Of a stretch of 64,000 nucleotides of DNA, positions 11,572 to 22,541 are shown one piece after another. The first letter of the stretch is position 1, and every line of letters starts with the position of its first letter. The DNA is from Nageia nagi. Taxonomy: Eukaryota; Pinophyta. The notes beneath the pieces are model-generated. The model was not told the DNA's origin. It saw nothing but the letters and a program-made list of their open reading frames with translations, and ran no database searches. The translations under genes and the position numbers were made by a program. The stretch covers positions 79,484,001 to 79,548,000 of the forward strand of contig JBITNC010000001.1 of the NCBI GenBank assembly GCA_050084985.1, read 5' to 3'.

Positions 11572-13098
11572 TGCTCATTTGTAGGGGGGATTGACATTTT
11601 AACAATTTGAAGGAACTTTTGCTTGCATCTCAATAATTCTTTAAATTTGTTAAATGTGATGTATGTGAATGCAATTATTTTTATATGCTCTCATGTTGTA
11701 ATGTCAAATTCGAATGAATGAATGACAATGTTGTCTAGTTTGTTCTATCACTGTTTTGTGTTAACTCACATCACTTGGTGCATCTTGTAAATTCCATTTG
11801 GGGTGGACAAGAGAATGTTTGAAAATTTTATGAAGTGGTTGATAACCATCTTGTTGGTGATATTGTCATTTGCAATCTTAGGCTTGGATGTCGCTCACAG
11901 TAGGAACTTCACCTAGATCATTGATTGTTACCTCCATCCCATCCTATACAATCTTTGCCACACCTTCACGTTCCTTCCACTAGACCATTCATGTTGTTGG
12001 CTAGTGGGACGGATTGAGGGTGCTTGGAACCTACACCGTGACCCAGTAAATCGACTTTTGAGGACCTTATCCCAAGCCCATGAGTACGCATGCCTATAGT
12101 TGCATCCTACTACCTACAGTCTGTCCATCAATTTTCATTTTTATTTTACACCTTTTTTTGCACGGCTTTTGCACCCAATTTTCTTTTTAGCATTTACGAA
12201 ACAATATTGTCTAGCTACAGGGATAATCCAAGTCCTTGATCCACAAATGATATTTGTGTTGGTGGCAGCTTTAAACATCTTAGCCGCTCCCTGAGTTCTA
12301 CTCTTGCAACTAACTGAAGCTAACCTTTGGGGTAACCAGTCCCCATAATGGGAAGGAGTAAGATCCTTTCACCTGAGATGTTGAAGTTTTTCTTACTACT
12401 CTAGGGTAGGAAAGAAAAACACCCCAACAGGTGTCCTAAGCCTCCTGTGCTCTCCTTGTACACTACGCTCAAGGGTTCTTAACACCGCTAAGACTTTGGT
12501 AGCTCCAAAGAGAAGGGTTTCAATATCAAAATCAGTCTCCCTTAGAATTCAGGCTCCTTAGCCTTATGTAGCTCATCACTGGATTTGGATCTCACCTCAA
12601 AGTCATCACCCAACCCTCATGTCTCAACGTTGGCTTCTTAGAAGCCTCACAAAGCCCAACGAAGGTGCCTAGGGGTCAAACAAGGCCCAATGTGGGTATC
12701 TGTGTCATCCTCATGCTCAACGTGGGTGCTTGGAAGTCATCCATGCCATGTGGGGGTCTAGGAGAGCATGCGTGGGTGTCTTGGGATCATAATGAGCCAA
12801 CGTGTGATCTAGAATGCATGTGTGGGTGTCTAGGAGTCATCATGGGCCAACGTGGGGGTCTAGGAGTCTCCCCAAGGCTAGCGCATGTGTACAAGTCCTC
12901 CCAAATCCAACGTTGTGGCAAATCCATGCTCTGGTGTCATCTAGGTGCTAAAAAGGACTTGGGATTCCCACAATCTTTAGGATCTCCAAGTATATTAAAT
13001 GACAAATGAAATAATTTTGTGAGGAAAGTAAATATTTACAAAAAGGGAATCCTTAGGATTCCAAAATTAATTATTTTTAACAAAAAGGGAATGTTACA

Positions 13099-13112
13099 AG
13101 GCCTCCCCTCTC
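13099..13112 (-). promoter_or_regulatory. Polypurine tract of the gag-protease element
   Basis: On the minus strand GAGAGGGGAGGCCT directly precedes the 3' LTR start TGTAACATTCCC. It follows TTGCTTGAGGGCAAGCAA, a short inverted repeat. A related phrase precedes the 3' LTR of the element at 25123-31593. Confidence 0.7.
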
Positions 13113-13534
13113 GAATTGCTTGCCCTCAAGCAATTGTAGAATGTCACAAATCATTGTCTTCCAAGAATCCTTTGGTTCTGCTGCAAGTAACAATTGTAGC
13201 TCATTGAGGTGGAATCCAACTTCAATAATTCTCCTCCATAGCTCAGTCCATGAAGACCCAATATCAAACTTAGAGTTCCTCTTTTGTGCCTCAACATTGC
13301 ATGCAAAAATTCTGATATGTTGCTAAAGTTTACTTTGTTTCTGGCAATCCACATTAAGCACAAAAATGCCTACAAATCTTTTTGGTGCAACAATCCTTAG
13401 AAGACACAATGTTGCATGCAAAAATCCTGATATACTCATCCATGCAATTGGAAGAATCCTGAAAAATATACCTGCGAAAAGATAAAGAAGAGCAAGCATG
13501 AGTGAAAAAGGTAGACCCTATGGTCCATGGTAGA
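13113..13534 (-). other. 3' internal region of the gag-protease element, no domain recognised
   Basis: Lies between the minisatellite and the polypurine tract, where pol should be. Short minus-strand frames (13151-13363, 13354-13587) have no familiar motif. AAAATTCTGATAT-type phrases repeat at about 13305 and 13418 beside GCATGCAAAAAT, showing a small local duplication. Confidence 0.5.
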
Positions 13535-13950
13535 TGCCAAGACTTCCCCAAGCTCCACGTTGGGTGCCAAACTCCTCCTGTATCCAACGTAGTATGCCAT
13601 TCTTATCCTTTTTCCAACGTCAAATGCCCTAACTCCTTAATGCTCAACGTGGGGTGCCAAGCCTCTTCCTTATCCAATGTCAGACCTTCTTCATGTCCAA
13701 CGTGGGGTGTCAGACAACTAAGCAAATCATGAGGTGCCAACACTCCTTTGTATCCAACATGGGGTGCCAGAGCTTCTCCTTGTCTGATGTGAGATGCCAA
13801 GACCCCTCTATGTCCAACGTTGGATACCCAAGCCCCCCCAAGTCCAACATGGGGTGTAAAATCTCCTGAGGGCTCCACGATTGGTGCCAAATCCCTTTCA
13901 AGTCCAATGTGGGGTGCCATATTGCCTCCTTGCCCAACATTGGTTCATCT
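13535..13950 (-). repeat. Minisatellite of about 33 bp replacing pol
   Basis: About 12-13 diverged copies of a unit like TATCCAACGTGGGGTGCCAA plus a variable 12-14 nt. Because the period is near a multiple of three, all frames stay partly open; on the minus strand one frame reads repeated (W)HPTLDxxG-like units (13603-13991). The core CCAACGT/ACGTGGG words also occur repeatedly in this element's LTRs (for example 12715-12860 and 16790-16950), so array and LTR share sequence. Confidence 0.75.
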
Positions 13951-13981
13951 TTCTTCCTCCCTTCCTCATGGTGTGGCCACA

Positions 13982-14566
13982 TCACCTCCAACTTCTTGTT
14001 GGTGACTTGTAGGCATTCATCCCTAATTCCTGCAAAGTGTGGGTCTTACCATCAATACCAAAGCTCATGGTTAGATTCCTATAATTAGTGCGAATGTCAC
14101 CCAATTCGAAACAACCATTGCACACCCAAGATGATGTGTGGATGTCCCTTGAGTGGATACACATAAAAGTTTTCCCTTACTGTGTAAGTTTGCAACCTCA
14201 CCCCAAATCTGAATCCTTTGAACCTTTTGGTCCTAAGACCTTCTTCTCTACGAAATTTCCATCAATAAAATTGTGAGTAGCCCCAGGGTCTATTAAGACC
14301 ATCACATATTGCCCACATGCTTGCCCAATTACCATCAAAGTGAGGTATTTCTTGGCTCCATTGAGTGAAGCAATCATGCTCCCAAGAGATGCTTCTACCT
14401 TGGGTTCCTCAATTTGGTTCAACATGTCCATGCCAAGCTCCAAATATGAATCATCCTCCTCATCGTCTAAAAGTACTTCAATGTAATGCACCTGTCTTTT
14501 ACCTTGACAACAATGCCTTGGCTCCCATGGCTTCTTGCAGTAGAAGCATTTACCTTTTTCTCTCAA
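13982..14566 (-). pseudogene. Zinc knuckle and aspartic protease of the minus-strand element
   Basis: The minus-strand frame 14198-14566 starts with a gag-type knuckle CFYCKKPWEPRHCC and then the protease core VMVLIDPGATHNFIDGNFV. The usual catalytic D-S/T-G is D-P-G here, so the enzyme is probably dead. The protease C-terminal part continues, frameshifted, to about 13982 with ILGVQWL and MSFGIDGKTHTLQ. After this the coding sequence stops and the 33-bp minisatellite begins. In autonomous Ty3-gypsy elements RT would follow; none is present. Confidence 0.8.
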
Positions 14567-15854
14567 CTTCTTTCTAGTGGTTGCATCTATCTGGCTTGTT
14601 CGAGGAGGGGGGAGGGGTTTGAACTTGCTAGACCCTTCTTTTTCTACAGCCGGTTTTTCGAATATCCTATCCCTTGTACGTATGTCCCCCCTTGAGGGAA
14701 ATCATAGTCGACTCCAAGTCATTACCCTAATTGCATCATCAAGGGTTTTTGGCATAGATACCTTCACCATCTCTTGCACAGGTTCCATCAACCCTTCTAC
14801 AAAGAGGAAGGTCAATCTCTCTTTTGAAATGTTGTGGATCATTACTGCAATTTTATGAAAATTTGAAACGTAGTCATCCACTGTACCTTGCCACCATTCG
14901 AGAGTGTCTCCCTCAAAATACAATGATGCAAAATGAATTGCATCTTCTTCCACCATGTTCGGACTTAGGGTAAAATATATTTGTAGCTGATGGAGCCAAG
15001 CCCTAACCATCATCTTTTTGCCATCGTACATTGGAACCTGCATTGTGTTAATTTTTTGTTGCAGTTCTCTCTCCTCGCCCCATGAATTGCTTTGGGAGTG
15101 GGTGCCATGATAACTACCTCCCTTCAACCCAAAAATTTCCAAATAGCCATTGAAATTCATATCCCTCCTCAATCTTGGATCTAGCATAGAATACTCTCTA
15201 AAAATCTGACGTAACTCGATAGGACTTGGAACCCGATTTTTTACCTCATTTGTGGATTTCCTAGTGAACATGGGCTTGGACGGTTTGGGAATGATGGGCT
15301 GCTCTCCTATCTTCCCAACGTCTTCTTCTAGGAACCTCCCTAGGAGAGGGTTAGTCCCCTGCGTTGGCCTATGAGAATGGAATCTCACAAACGCATGCTC
15401 TTGGTGATTCATGGATCCGTGATGAGTGGACCCTCTATCCTTCAAGTTGTGCGATCTCCTCAAACTGGGCTCTTTCTCCATTTTGTCCTCCTCCCTCGAT
15501 TTTTCTTCCTTATCTAGAATGAAAACGTGGAGGGCTCACATGTCTTCTCGGAGCTTCTTTATTCCGGAACCAATTATTTATGGCGACCATTTAATTCTGG
15601 ACTACATCTATCATATTCTTCATGGCCGCAATAAATTCATTGAACTTTCTTCCCAGTGTAGCCTCTCTAGCTAAGGTAGAGCTTCTTCTCCTGGTCAATG
15701 GGGATTTGCCTCTTCTGGCCAAATTCTCTTCACCAAAGCATCCTTGTTTGGGTCATCATCCATCCAAGGTCTACGATACTTATCTTGAGTGGTTCTAGCT
15801 ACGGTTTCTTCTGGTAGCATCCCTTTCCACCCTTCTTAGCTGAAGACATCACTC
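14567..15854 (-). pseudogene. gag of the minus-strand element
   Basis: The main open part is 14702-15481 (259 codons). The capsid region shows VPMYDGKKMMVRAWLHQLQI, then YFEGDTLEWW and later RLTFLFVEGL, the retrotransposon gag (Ty3-gypsy) pattern. Capsid sequence appears to jump from EWWQG straight to a VDDYVSNFHKIAVM segment, so roughly 40-50 residues are missing compared with usual gag proteins. A plausible start is the ATG at about 15854 (MSSAKKGGKG), close to the primer-binding site, but that N-terminal part is broken by stops. A frameshift separates it from the knuckle. Confidence 0.75.
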
Positions 15855-15917
15855 TTTTGGTGTTGGATCTGGTATAGTAGTTGTGGACTACAGGTCTCAT
15901 TCACAGGCTAGCTAGAT

Positions 15918-15933
15918 CCAAGCTCTAATACCA
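15918..15933 (-). promoter_or_regulatory. Primer-binding site (initiator tRNA-Met type)
   Basis: Minus strand reads TGGTATTAGAGCTTGG one base after the 5' LTR. It matches the common plant iMet site TGGTATCAGAGC with one C-to-T change. Confidence 0.8.
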
Positions 15934-15934
15934 C

Positions 15935-17228
15935 TGTAATATCCCCAAAAATACTCAATGCAGAAATTAGCCAAAACAATATTCAATTGAACCCTTAAGT
16001 ATGCCACGTTTGAACTAGGGCATCAAATACATAGAAAAACAAACCAGGAATGCCAACGATTCACTCTATAAGCAAGAATATCACTCAAATGCCAACGTCA
16101 TGCACCAAGGCTCAAATACTATGCCAAATACATCTAGATATGCCAATGTCGCATTACACAAGCATAAACATACAAAATAGCTCAATGTGGGGAATATAGA
16201 AGCATGAACATCACACAATGAGACTATTATTGAGATCCAAAGGTGCCCACGGCTGTATTAATGATGAAAGCAATGAATGATACAATACCAGGCTAAGATA
16301 GATGTTGAAACTAGGGTAAACAACCACGTCCTACCAGTGTTGTGGATGCCTCACCGAAGAGCTCCCTCACAGACTAGCTCTCAGAGAAAAGAACAGGTGT
16401 GGTTCTGAAATGCCACTAGATGGATTCAAAGATGAAGACTACTTATGGACACCTCAAAGTAGGGCAGCCTCACTCGCACGAACAACACCTCAACCGTGTA
16501 AGACAGAAGGTGTCCTAAGCCTCAGGCGCTCTCCTTGTGCGCTACGCTTAAAAGGATGCTTGACACCACCAAGACTTTGGTAGCTCCGAAGAGAAGGGTT
16601 TCAATATCAAAATCAATCTCCCTCAAAATTGAGGCTCCTTAGCCTTTTGTAGCTCATCACTGGATTTGGATCTCATCTCAAAGTCATCACCCAATCCTCT
16701 TGTCTCAACATTGGCTTCCTAGAAGCCCCACAAAGCCCAACGAAGGTGTCTAGGGGTCAAACAAGGCCCAATGTGGGTATCTGGGTCATCCTCATGCTCA
16801 ACGTGGGTCCTCATGCTCAACGTGGGTGCTTGGAAGTCACCCATGCCACGTGGGGGTCCAAGAGAGCATATGTGGGTGTCTTGGGATCATAATGAGCCAA
16901 TGTGGGATCTAGAATGCATGTGTGGGTGTCTAGGATTCATCATGGGCCAACGTGGGGGTCTTGGAGTCTCCCCAAGGCTGGTGCATGTGTACAATTGCTC
17001 CCAAATCCAATGTTGGGGCAAATCCATGCTCTAATGTCATCTAGGTGCTAAAAGGGACTTGGGATTCTCACAATCATCTCTAGGATCTCCAAGTATATTA
17101 AATGACAAATGAAATAACATATCCTATCCCAAAAAATTAACAATAATTTTGTGAGGAAGTAAATATTTACAAAAAGGTATCCTTAAGATTCCAAAATTAA
17201 TTAATTTTTACAAAAAGGGAATGTTACA
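15935..17228 (-). repeat. 5' LTR of the gag-protease element
   Basis: 1294 bp, TG...CA. It pairs with 9149-13098. It contains repeated CAACGTGGG-type words and a degenerate TATA region near 16640. The TTGGC target duplication follows at 17229-17233. Confidence 0.9.
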
Positions 17229-17463
17229 TTGGCATTCATGGACTGTTATTGAGGTGTTGTGCTTGAATAATGTGCTCCTGGATGTGATGTTGGCTTGTAG
17301 AGGTGATATTTTGCTTAATTAGTGCATCGTTGGACTTTCTGGCATATAGTGTTACCTGTTTGATGCCCTAGATCAGTTCGTCGCATACCTAGGAGCATCA
17401 TTTGATATTGTTTTTGCATTTGCTTGGCTAATTTCTACGTTGAGAAAATTTGGGGATTTTACA

Positions 17464-18070
17464 TCGTCTCACACTAGGGCTTCAAACCCTTGGACGGATG
17501 GAACAATGGGATAGCTACACTCCCTTAGATTATGGATGCTCCACCAAAAGGCTCTTCCCAATCCCTGGAAACCACCAAAGGTAGAAGTGCAACTCTGGAG
17601 TCCCATTGGATGGACTAAGATGCTCTATCTTGGTCAATGATCAACAAGACCCCAACCTGCTAACCCTTTCCTTGATTCTACACCAAGAGGCCATGCTTGA
17701 CTCCACGACAAGACTTTAAGTATCAATATCAAATATGCTAAAAACTATTCTCAACATGATGCACCAACCCCTTATATAGCTTGACGTCTAACTAGGTGGC
17801 CTAGATCTCGTCTAGGAATCCATGCTAGCTTGGCACAATGATTCAAACGCATGACTTGACCTTGGGATCATGTACAATCATACCTCAAGGTCTCAACAAT
17901 CAATTATAACATCACTAAACACTCCTATCTATCCAAAGAAGGAGACATACCACATTGGGGCTCACAATTGGTCCCATTGAACCCACAAGTCTCCTATCCT
18001 TGGACACAATCATGCCTAAATACATCAAAAATACTATTATCTATCAAATCACTCCTAAAAAGGGAATAAA
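17464..18070 (-). repeat. Truncated LTR fragment of a related family, minus orientation
   Basis: Shares phrases with the solo LTR at 23453-24647, such as CTGGATGCT/TGGATGCTC, TGGACTAAGATGCT, GCTTGCTAACCC and GGCATACCACTTGGGG-like words, in the same minus orientation. The end CGTCACA is missing; similarity fades at about 18070. It abuts the plus-oriented LTR at 17463, giving an inverted pair. Confidence 0.5.
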
Positions 18071-20506
18071 ATTGTTTATGGGTTGGCTAACATAGGAGTG
18101 TAGTTAGTTGGTAGAAATGGACATTGAGGATCTATGCTATAGGGGGAAATCCCCCACCTTATAGATTATGACAAAAAAATTAAATATTTTGTGGTTTAAA
18201 CCTGTATGTCACTTAGACATTGTGACTCTAACTTTCGTGGATGTTGCGTATTCTTTAATTATGGCGTAAACCTTATGTTAACTGTGTATGGATATCCACT
18301 TATAGCCAATCATGTGGCAATCAAGGTAGGGGAGGTGGTTGGACCAATACCACCATTCAAAAGGAAGTTGATGGACCCTAAGAACCAAAAATAGGAGTGG
18401 GACAAACTTTACCTATCATAGTTCTACTTTTGTTTCTCCTAGACCTATGAAGTGGCAATGCATCTGCTGACAACATCATTAACTGCTAGGATTGAGTTGC
18501 TGCTAATGCTGTAAGGTGACAGTTTTTTGCATGGACTGTTTCATGCTAGTATTTTATTTTGTTGTTCTAGCTGAATTAAATATTTTGAGTTGATTACTGT
18601 TGACTTGGACAATTTAAAGGACTGAAGAATAATGCTGGTAATTTCTGTCAAATCCTATTTTTTTTTTTAGTTTATGCGACAGACTCATAGTAGACATTTG
18701 GCATGGTGAGGGCAGAAGAATGAAATTGGTATTTTGGCATTTACCTCACCATACAGTACTTTGCTTTTGTTTAGCAGTTGCTTTCTAAGTTATAGCAGTT
18801 GCTTGGCCACAAGCGGGCTTGGCCTGTACATATGAGATGATGGAGGTCTTCTAGAGGGATATGTTGTAGCAATGTGTTGAAGGTCAAGCAATGGATACTG
18901 AGAAACGATTGGATGAGCGGGCTGGTCGGAGGTCTATGGATGAGATCTGGAGGTCTAGGGAGGTCTATGGGTGTTTTTACACGAGAAAGCTTGGAGCTTG
19001 GCATTGAACATCTAAATATTTGGAAATTAGCGAATGCGGTGTTGTGCCTGTTGAAGAATGTTGGAGTGGGGTTTTGACCCTACAATGGGGTTTCGACCCG
19101 GAAAATGGACTGGTGAAGTAAGCAATGGGGTTTCGACCTGGAAAATGGACAGGTGAAGGGGTTTTCGATCTCGGAAGCTTGGCAGCAAACATTGTAAGTA
19201 AAGAGCTATGGGAGCCTGAAGCGCGCCTGCGAGGTGTTTGGGTTTGACGCCTGAAGGATGTTGGGTGAGTCTTTCCCCTGTTTCTTTGCGAGCAATGAGC
19301 GGTTTTGAAGATTCAAAATGAGCCACTTTGAAGATATAGAAATTTTTAAAGTCTTAAGAACACGGCCAGGGCAGTAACGTATATGTTAAAAGAGCCAAGG
19401 AAATCCATGAAGCAACAATGATCGAAGAGCAACCACGCATATCCTATTCCAACGATCGTAGCGGAGCTCTCGAAGGTAGAGGTACAGCATGACTCGCGTA
19501 TCTAGGAGTTGGGCGATAGACCTTTAGCTGCAGTTTAATCGAGTTGAATTTTTGGGTAGCAATTTTCAAGTTCTATTTTGGACTGGCAATTTCATGGCGC
19601 GCTCTGGGGCAGAATGCAGTACAATGGCAGAAGACTGCCACAGGCCTGATGCTCCTCTCGTGCCTCAAGGCATAAGCGGGAGAATTTTGAATGAATCACA
19701 TCACTTTCAAAATTTAGGAGCAGCAATGTTTGATTACTTTGAATTTTAAATCGCAAGGCAACATTAAATGTTGAACTTCTTGTAAGTTTTTAATGTAATT
19801 CTGGTATATGAAGAGACAAGCATTATATGTTGATTTCCTTATATACCAGATTTCCTGGATCTCTTATTGAGCTTAAATGTAAAATCTTTTGATGTAAAGG
19901 TTTCTTTTTATTAATACAAAATTTACCCTATTAATAAATAAATAAAAACGAGTTGTTATCTCTTCCAGGTGGGACCCCAATAGATGTTCCTTTGGGTGAA
20001 CTTCAAAAAATATTATTTTTCTCAAAATTGGTAGAAACAAATTGATATCTCTGGACATTTATCGAAAACATGTCCTTCATGTATTTGTTCTATTTTGTAT
20101 GACATTATTATAATATAGCTAAATGGAAATATGTCCTTAATCTATTTGTACTGGTTTGTATGATATTATTACAACATAGCTTTAGATTTATATTTCTATT
20201 CGATATTTAAATATCACTTTAATGTTTCCAATTTCATTTATGGAAAAAGTCAACAAATGTAAGTACATGACATGTTATTTACACTAATCACACTTATTTC
20301 CGTTTAACCAGAACTTATATTCATGTTTTGTTAGTCTGAGGTCCCATAAGCCACTTATCCTTTTGAGGATGTAAGAAAAGTTTCACTGAAAATTTCACCT
20401 TATGCGTTTTCCCCGAATGACTGTAATAACAGCACTAACATAAAAAGAATGAAGAGGGGGAAATAATAAAATAAACCAAAAGGAGAGCAGTGCAAGTAAT
20501 ATATAC
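18071..20506. other. Unassigned; small tandem repeat and a LINE-like tail
   Basis: No protein domain was recognised. A 40-bp tandem repeat (CAATGGGGTTTCGACC...) sits at 19083-19160. The stretch 19860-19945 ends in CTTTTTATTAATACAAAATTTACC followed by TAATAAATAAATAAA, which resembles the 3' end of a plant LINE; no RT was found upstream. Probably part of NUP88 intron 2. Confidence 0.35.
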
Positions 20507-20655
20507 CTGCACAGATCATAACCAGAAGATGGAATTCGGTCATTAAAATGCAAGATCATTAAGTTTCCATCGCCAACAAGAACAACAGATTGGCCGGTTC
20601 TGTTTACAGCTATATGTTGAACTTGAAAGTTTACCTTCACGTCAGGTCGCAATGT
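20507..20655 (-). CDS. NUP88 (MOS7-like) nuclear pore protein, exon 2
   Basis: A 149-bp minus-strand exon. Its acceptor is CACATTTGCAG, just above 20655, and its donor CTGTGCAG|GTATAT is at 20507. It reads TLRPDVKVNFQVQHIAVNR, then GQSVVLVGDGNLMILHF, ending ...YDLCR. This corresponds to the second segment of the plant NUP88 beta-propeller, where the Arabidopsis protein also has a V.F.V..I.+N..GS..LL.G pattern ending in CR at an exon end. It joins exon 1 in phase 0 (...AIQVK / TLRPD...) and ends in phase 2. NUP88 is a cytoplasmic-side nucleoporin; the plant protein retains signalling proteins in the nucleus. No premature stop is seen. The following exon was not found down to position 1. Confidence 0.85.
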
Positions 20656-22481
20656 CTGCAAATGTGATCATTTGGGCAGTTCCACACTCACATAAGACTA
20701 ATAGAACTAAGAAAAGTTTGTCATTGAACAACAATTATTTTTACAGGAAATTCCTTGAAAAAAAGAAACAGTTCAAATTATCTCAAATACTTAACACTAC
20801 TCCTACGGCCAAAGAGAAAACATAAGCATGCAAAGCTATATTCCTCAGTTCATTTATTTCATACTCCATATAAGCTTTGGAAAAAAGTCCACATAAACAT
20901 AAATTTATACTTTCTATATCACAAGTAAAGGATGCAGAAGATCCAGAACCCTAATATATTAAACAATCCAAATTTAAATATTGTTTCCAGTTATATGAAA
21001 AAATAACAACATACCAAAAAATTACCACTACCTTTACTGGCAGTTTAAAAACATTGTGAAACTCTACAACACAGGTCATATATTTCACAATCCATAGGCA
21101 TTAGGAAAAATTAAAGCCCAACAAATGTAAGTTCTTATATCATAAGGTAAAACTGCAGAAATTGCATAAGCCTAACAGATTGAACATTCAAAAACAACTC
21201 TTGTAAAAGTTTCTCTGAAAAAGAAAAATGTAGGCTATAGCAAGGTTTCTTTCTTAAACTCCACAATGTGTTCTCTTAACAAACACTGGACAGGAAATTT
21301 GGCTGGTTAAGCTATTACCATTCCATTTGCTACTTCTGAAAGAAATGATGACAGTTTTTTAATTTGTTACATGTTACAACACAGTTCAGTGGATCAAGTT
21401 TAATGCCACTTACGGCTACTAAAAAGAAGATAAAATAATCAATTTGCTGCTCTTAGAGAGCTTTTAAGGTAACCTTATCAAAGCCAATTTTAAGCTTCAT
21501 TAACTTGTGTGTTTTTATTCTGTTCTTAAAATAACCAACTTTAAAGTAGACTGATCTCAGATGAACTATTTCCATGAGAATTGCCTTCCTCCATAGAGGA
21601 CCAGTTTACAAAATCATGATAAAATTTTGTACAAAACATTTCCATTTGAGCAGTATTTTATAAAGCTACACTAGTATTTTTCTAATTTTGTGAGGCTGAT
21701 TAAGGACATAGTTACTTATTAATATGAAACCAACTTGTGGCCAACAGTGTAACAATCATTGTATTCAAAGGTAAAGAGGTGAAGCTTCTTACACCCTCAT
21801 TCTCGAATCAGTAAGATATTCAAATTGTTTTGCACCAAGGGTCCATGGGAAAGCGAGAACGCCCTTGGGAACTTTCCCTGATGGAGGAGAGTTATTACCA
21901 AACCCGTCATCCTTTGGGATGGCCTAGGAACATCCTGGTCATTCCCCTACCTAGTTGTTCCTCGACCACTCTTGAGAACAGCCAATATGTTTCCTCCTGG
22001 AGATGGGGCACACAGCCAAAACAAAGTCTCACTTAAATTTCAAAAAGAATTTAACTCTAAAAAGCATGGGGGTGGGTCCCACTAATGTCTCCAAACCCTA
22101 ATTGCAAACCAAAAAAGCATTGTAAAGTGAAAAACATAACCATATTATTTGTGTGCAACTACAAGAAGAAAAAAAACAGCAATGAAGAGGAGAAAGAGAC
22201 CAATGAGGAGGAGAAACACAGCAATGAAAAGGAGCAAGACTGCCCAATGTACTTATCTACTTCCTATTTCTCAAAATTTGTATTTCTTATTTAGATATTT
22301 CTTTACCTTGTTTATTAGAATCTAGATAGTAAAAAAAATTCGTTGTCTAGAATCCAAAATGAGTAACAATGAGGATTTTGATTTGGAAAATGAAATTGGG
22401 GGAGAAAACCCAAATCTTCAACAAGAACAAATGCAAACTTTTGGAGGGGGCAGCAGTACCTCCATTTTTTAGTGTCCATCA

Positions 22482-22541
22482 CTTTTGTTGAAACCCTTCA
22501 CCAATCCATCACTTTTGTTGAAACCCTTCGCCAAAGGACCA
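22482..22541 (+). repeat. Short tandem duplication inside the hAT-like frame
   Basis: CCATCACTTTTGTTGAAACC plus CTTC occurs twice in a row, adding repeated PSLLLKPF residues just before the BED finger. In frame. Confidence 0.7.

Larger units (their letters stand above)
9753..12429 (+). mobile_element. Nested solo LTR, 2677 bp
   Basis: Starts TGTTGTGCCC and ends CCCCAACA (terminal inverted TGTTG/CAACA). It is flanked by perfect 5-bp duplications GGTGT at 9748-9752 and 12430-12434. No internal domain is present, so it is a solo LTR left by recombination. A TATA-like CTATTTATACCCC near 11560 suggests plus orientation with U3 on the left. It is unusually long, and about half of the U3 is an array of stem-loop repeats. 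Because it sits inside the LTR of another element, it is the youngest layer of this nest. Confidence 0.88.
9149..13098 (-). repeat. 3' LTR of the gag-protease element, split by a solo LTR
   Basis: Aligns with 15935-17228 outside the insert. Both start TGTAATATCCCCAAAAAT and end AAAAAGGGAATGTTACA on the plus strand. The break falls after AAGGTGT near 9752 and alignment resumes at 12430 with GGTGTCCTAAGCC. Confidence 0.9.
9149..17228 (-). mobile_element. LTR retrotransposon, gag-protease only, minus strand
   Basis: Complete insertion flanked by TTGGC at 9144-9148 and 17229-17233. On the minus strand it runs: LTR (17228 to 15935), primer-binding site, gag, protease, a minisatellite, polypurine tract, LTR (13098 to 9149). 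The lower LTR is itself interrupted by another LTR (9753-12429 plus duplicated GGTGT). Without that insert the element is about 5.4 kb with LTRs of about 1.27-1.29 kb. No reverse transcriptase, RNase H or integrase is present between protease and the 3' LTR, so it must have been mobilised in trans, or it lost pol by deletion after insertion. Confidence 0.9.
8244..17463 (+). mobile_element. LTR (about 1.1 kb native) split by a nested element
   Basis: The first part (8244-9148) opens TGTGACGTCCCC. The last part (17234-17463) ends TTTGGGGATTTTACA. A TATA-like GAGTTATATAAGGCG lies near 8625. The same 12-bp start occurs, reversed, in the solo LTR ending at 24647, so the two belong to one family. 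The parts are separated by the element at 9149-17228, whose TTGGC duplication shows it inserted here. No target duplication is apparent around 8244/17463 (TGGAG versus TCGTC). It may be one surviving LTR of a rearranged element rather than a clean solo LTR. Confidence 0.6.

Noticed and set aside
13603-13991. Repetitive minus- and plus-strand open frames
   Set aside because: Products of a minisatellite whose period is close to a multiple of three; no sign of a selected protein.
19800-19950. Complete LINE
   Set aside because: Only a tail-like AT-rich end is visible; no reverse transcriptase or endonuclease upstream.
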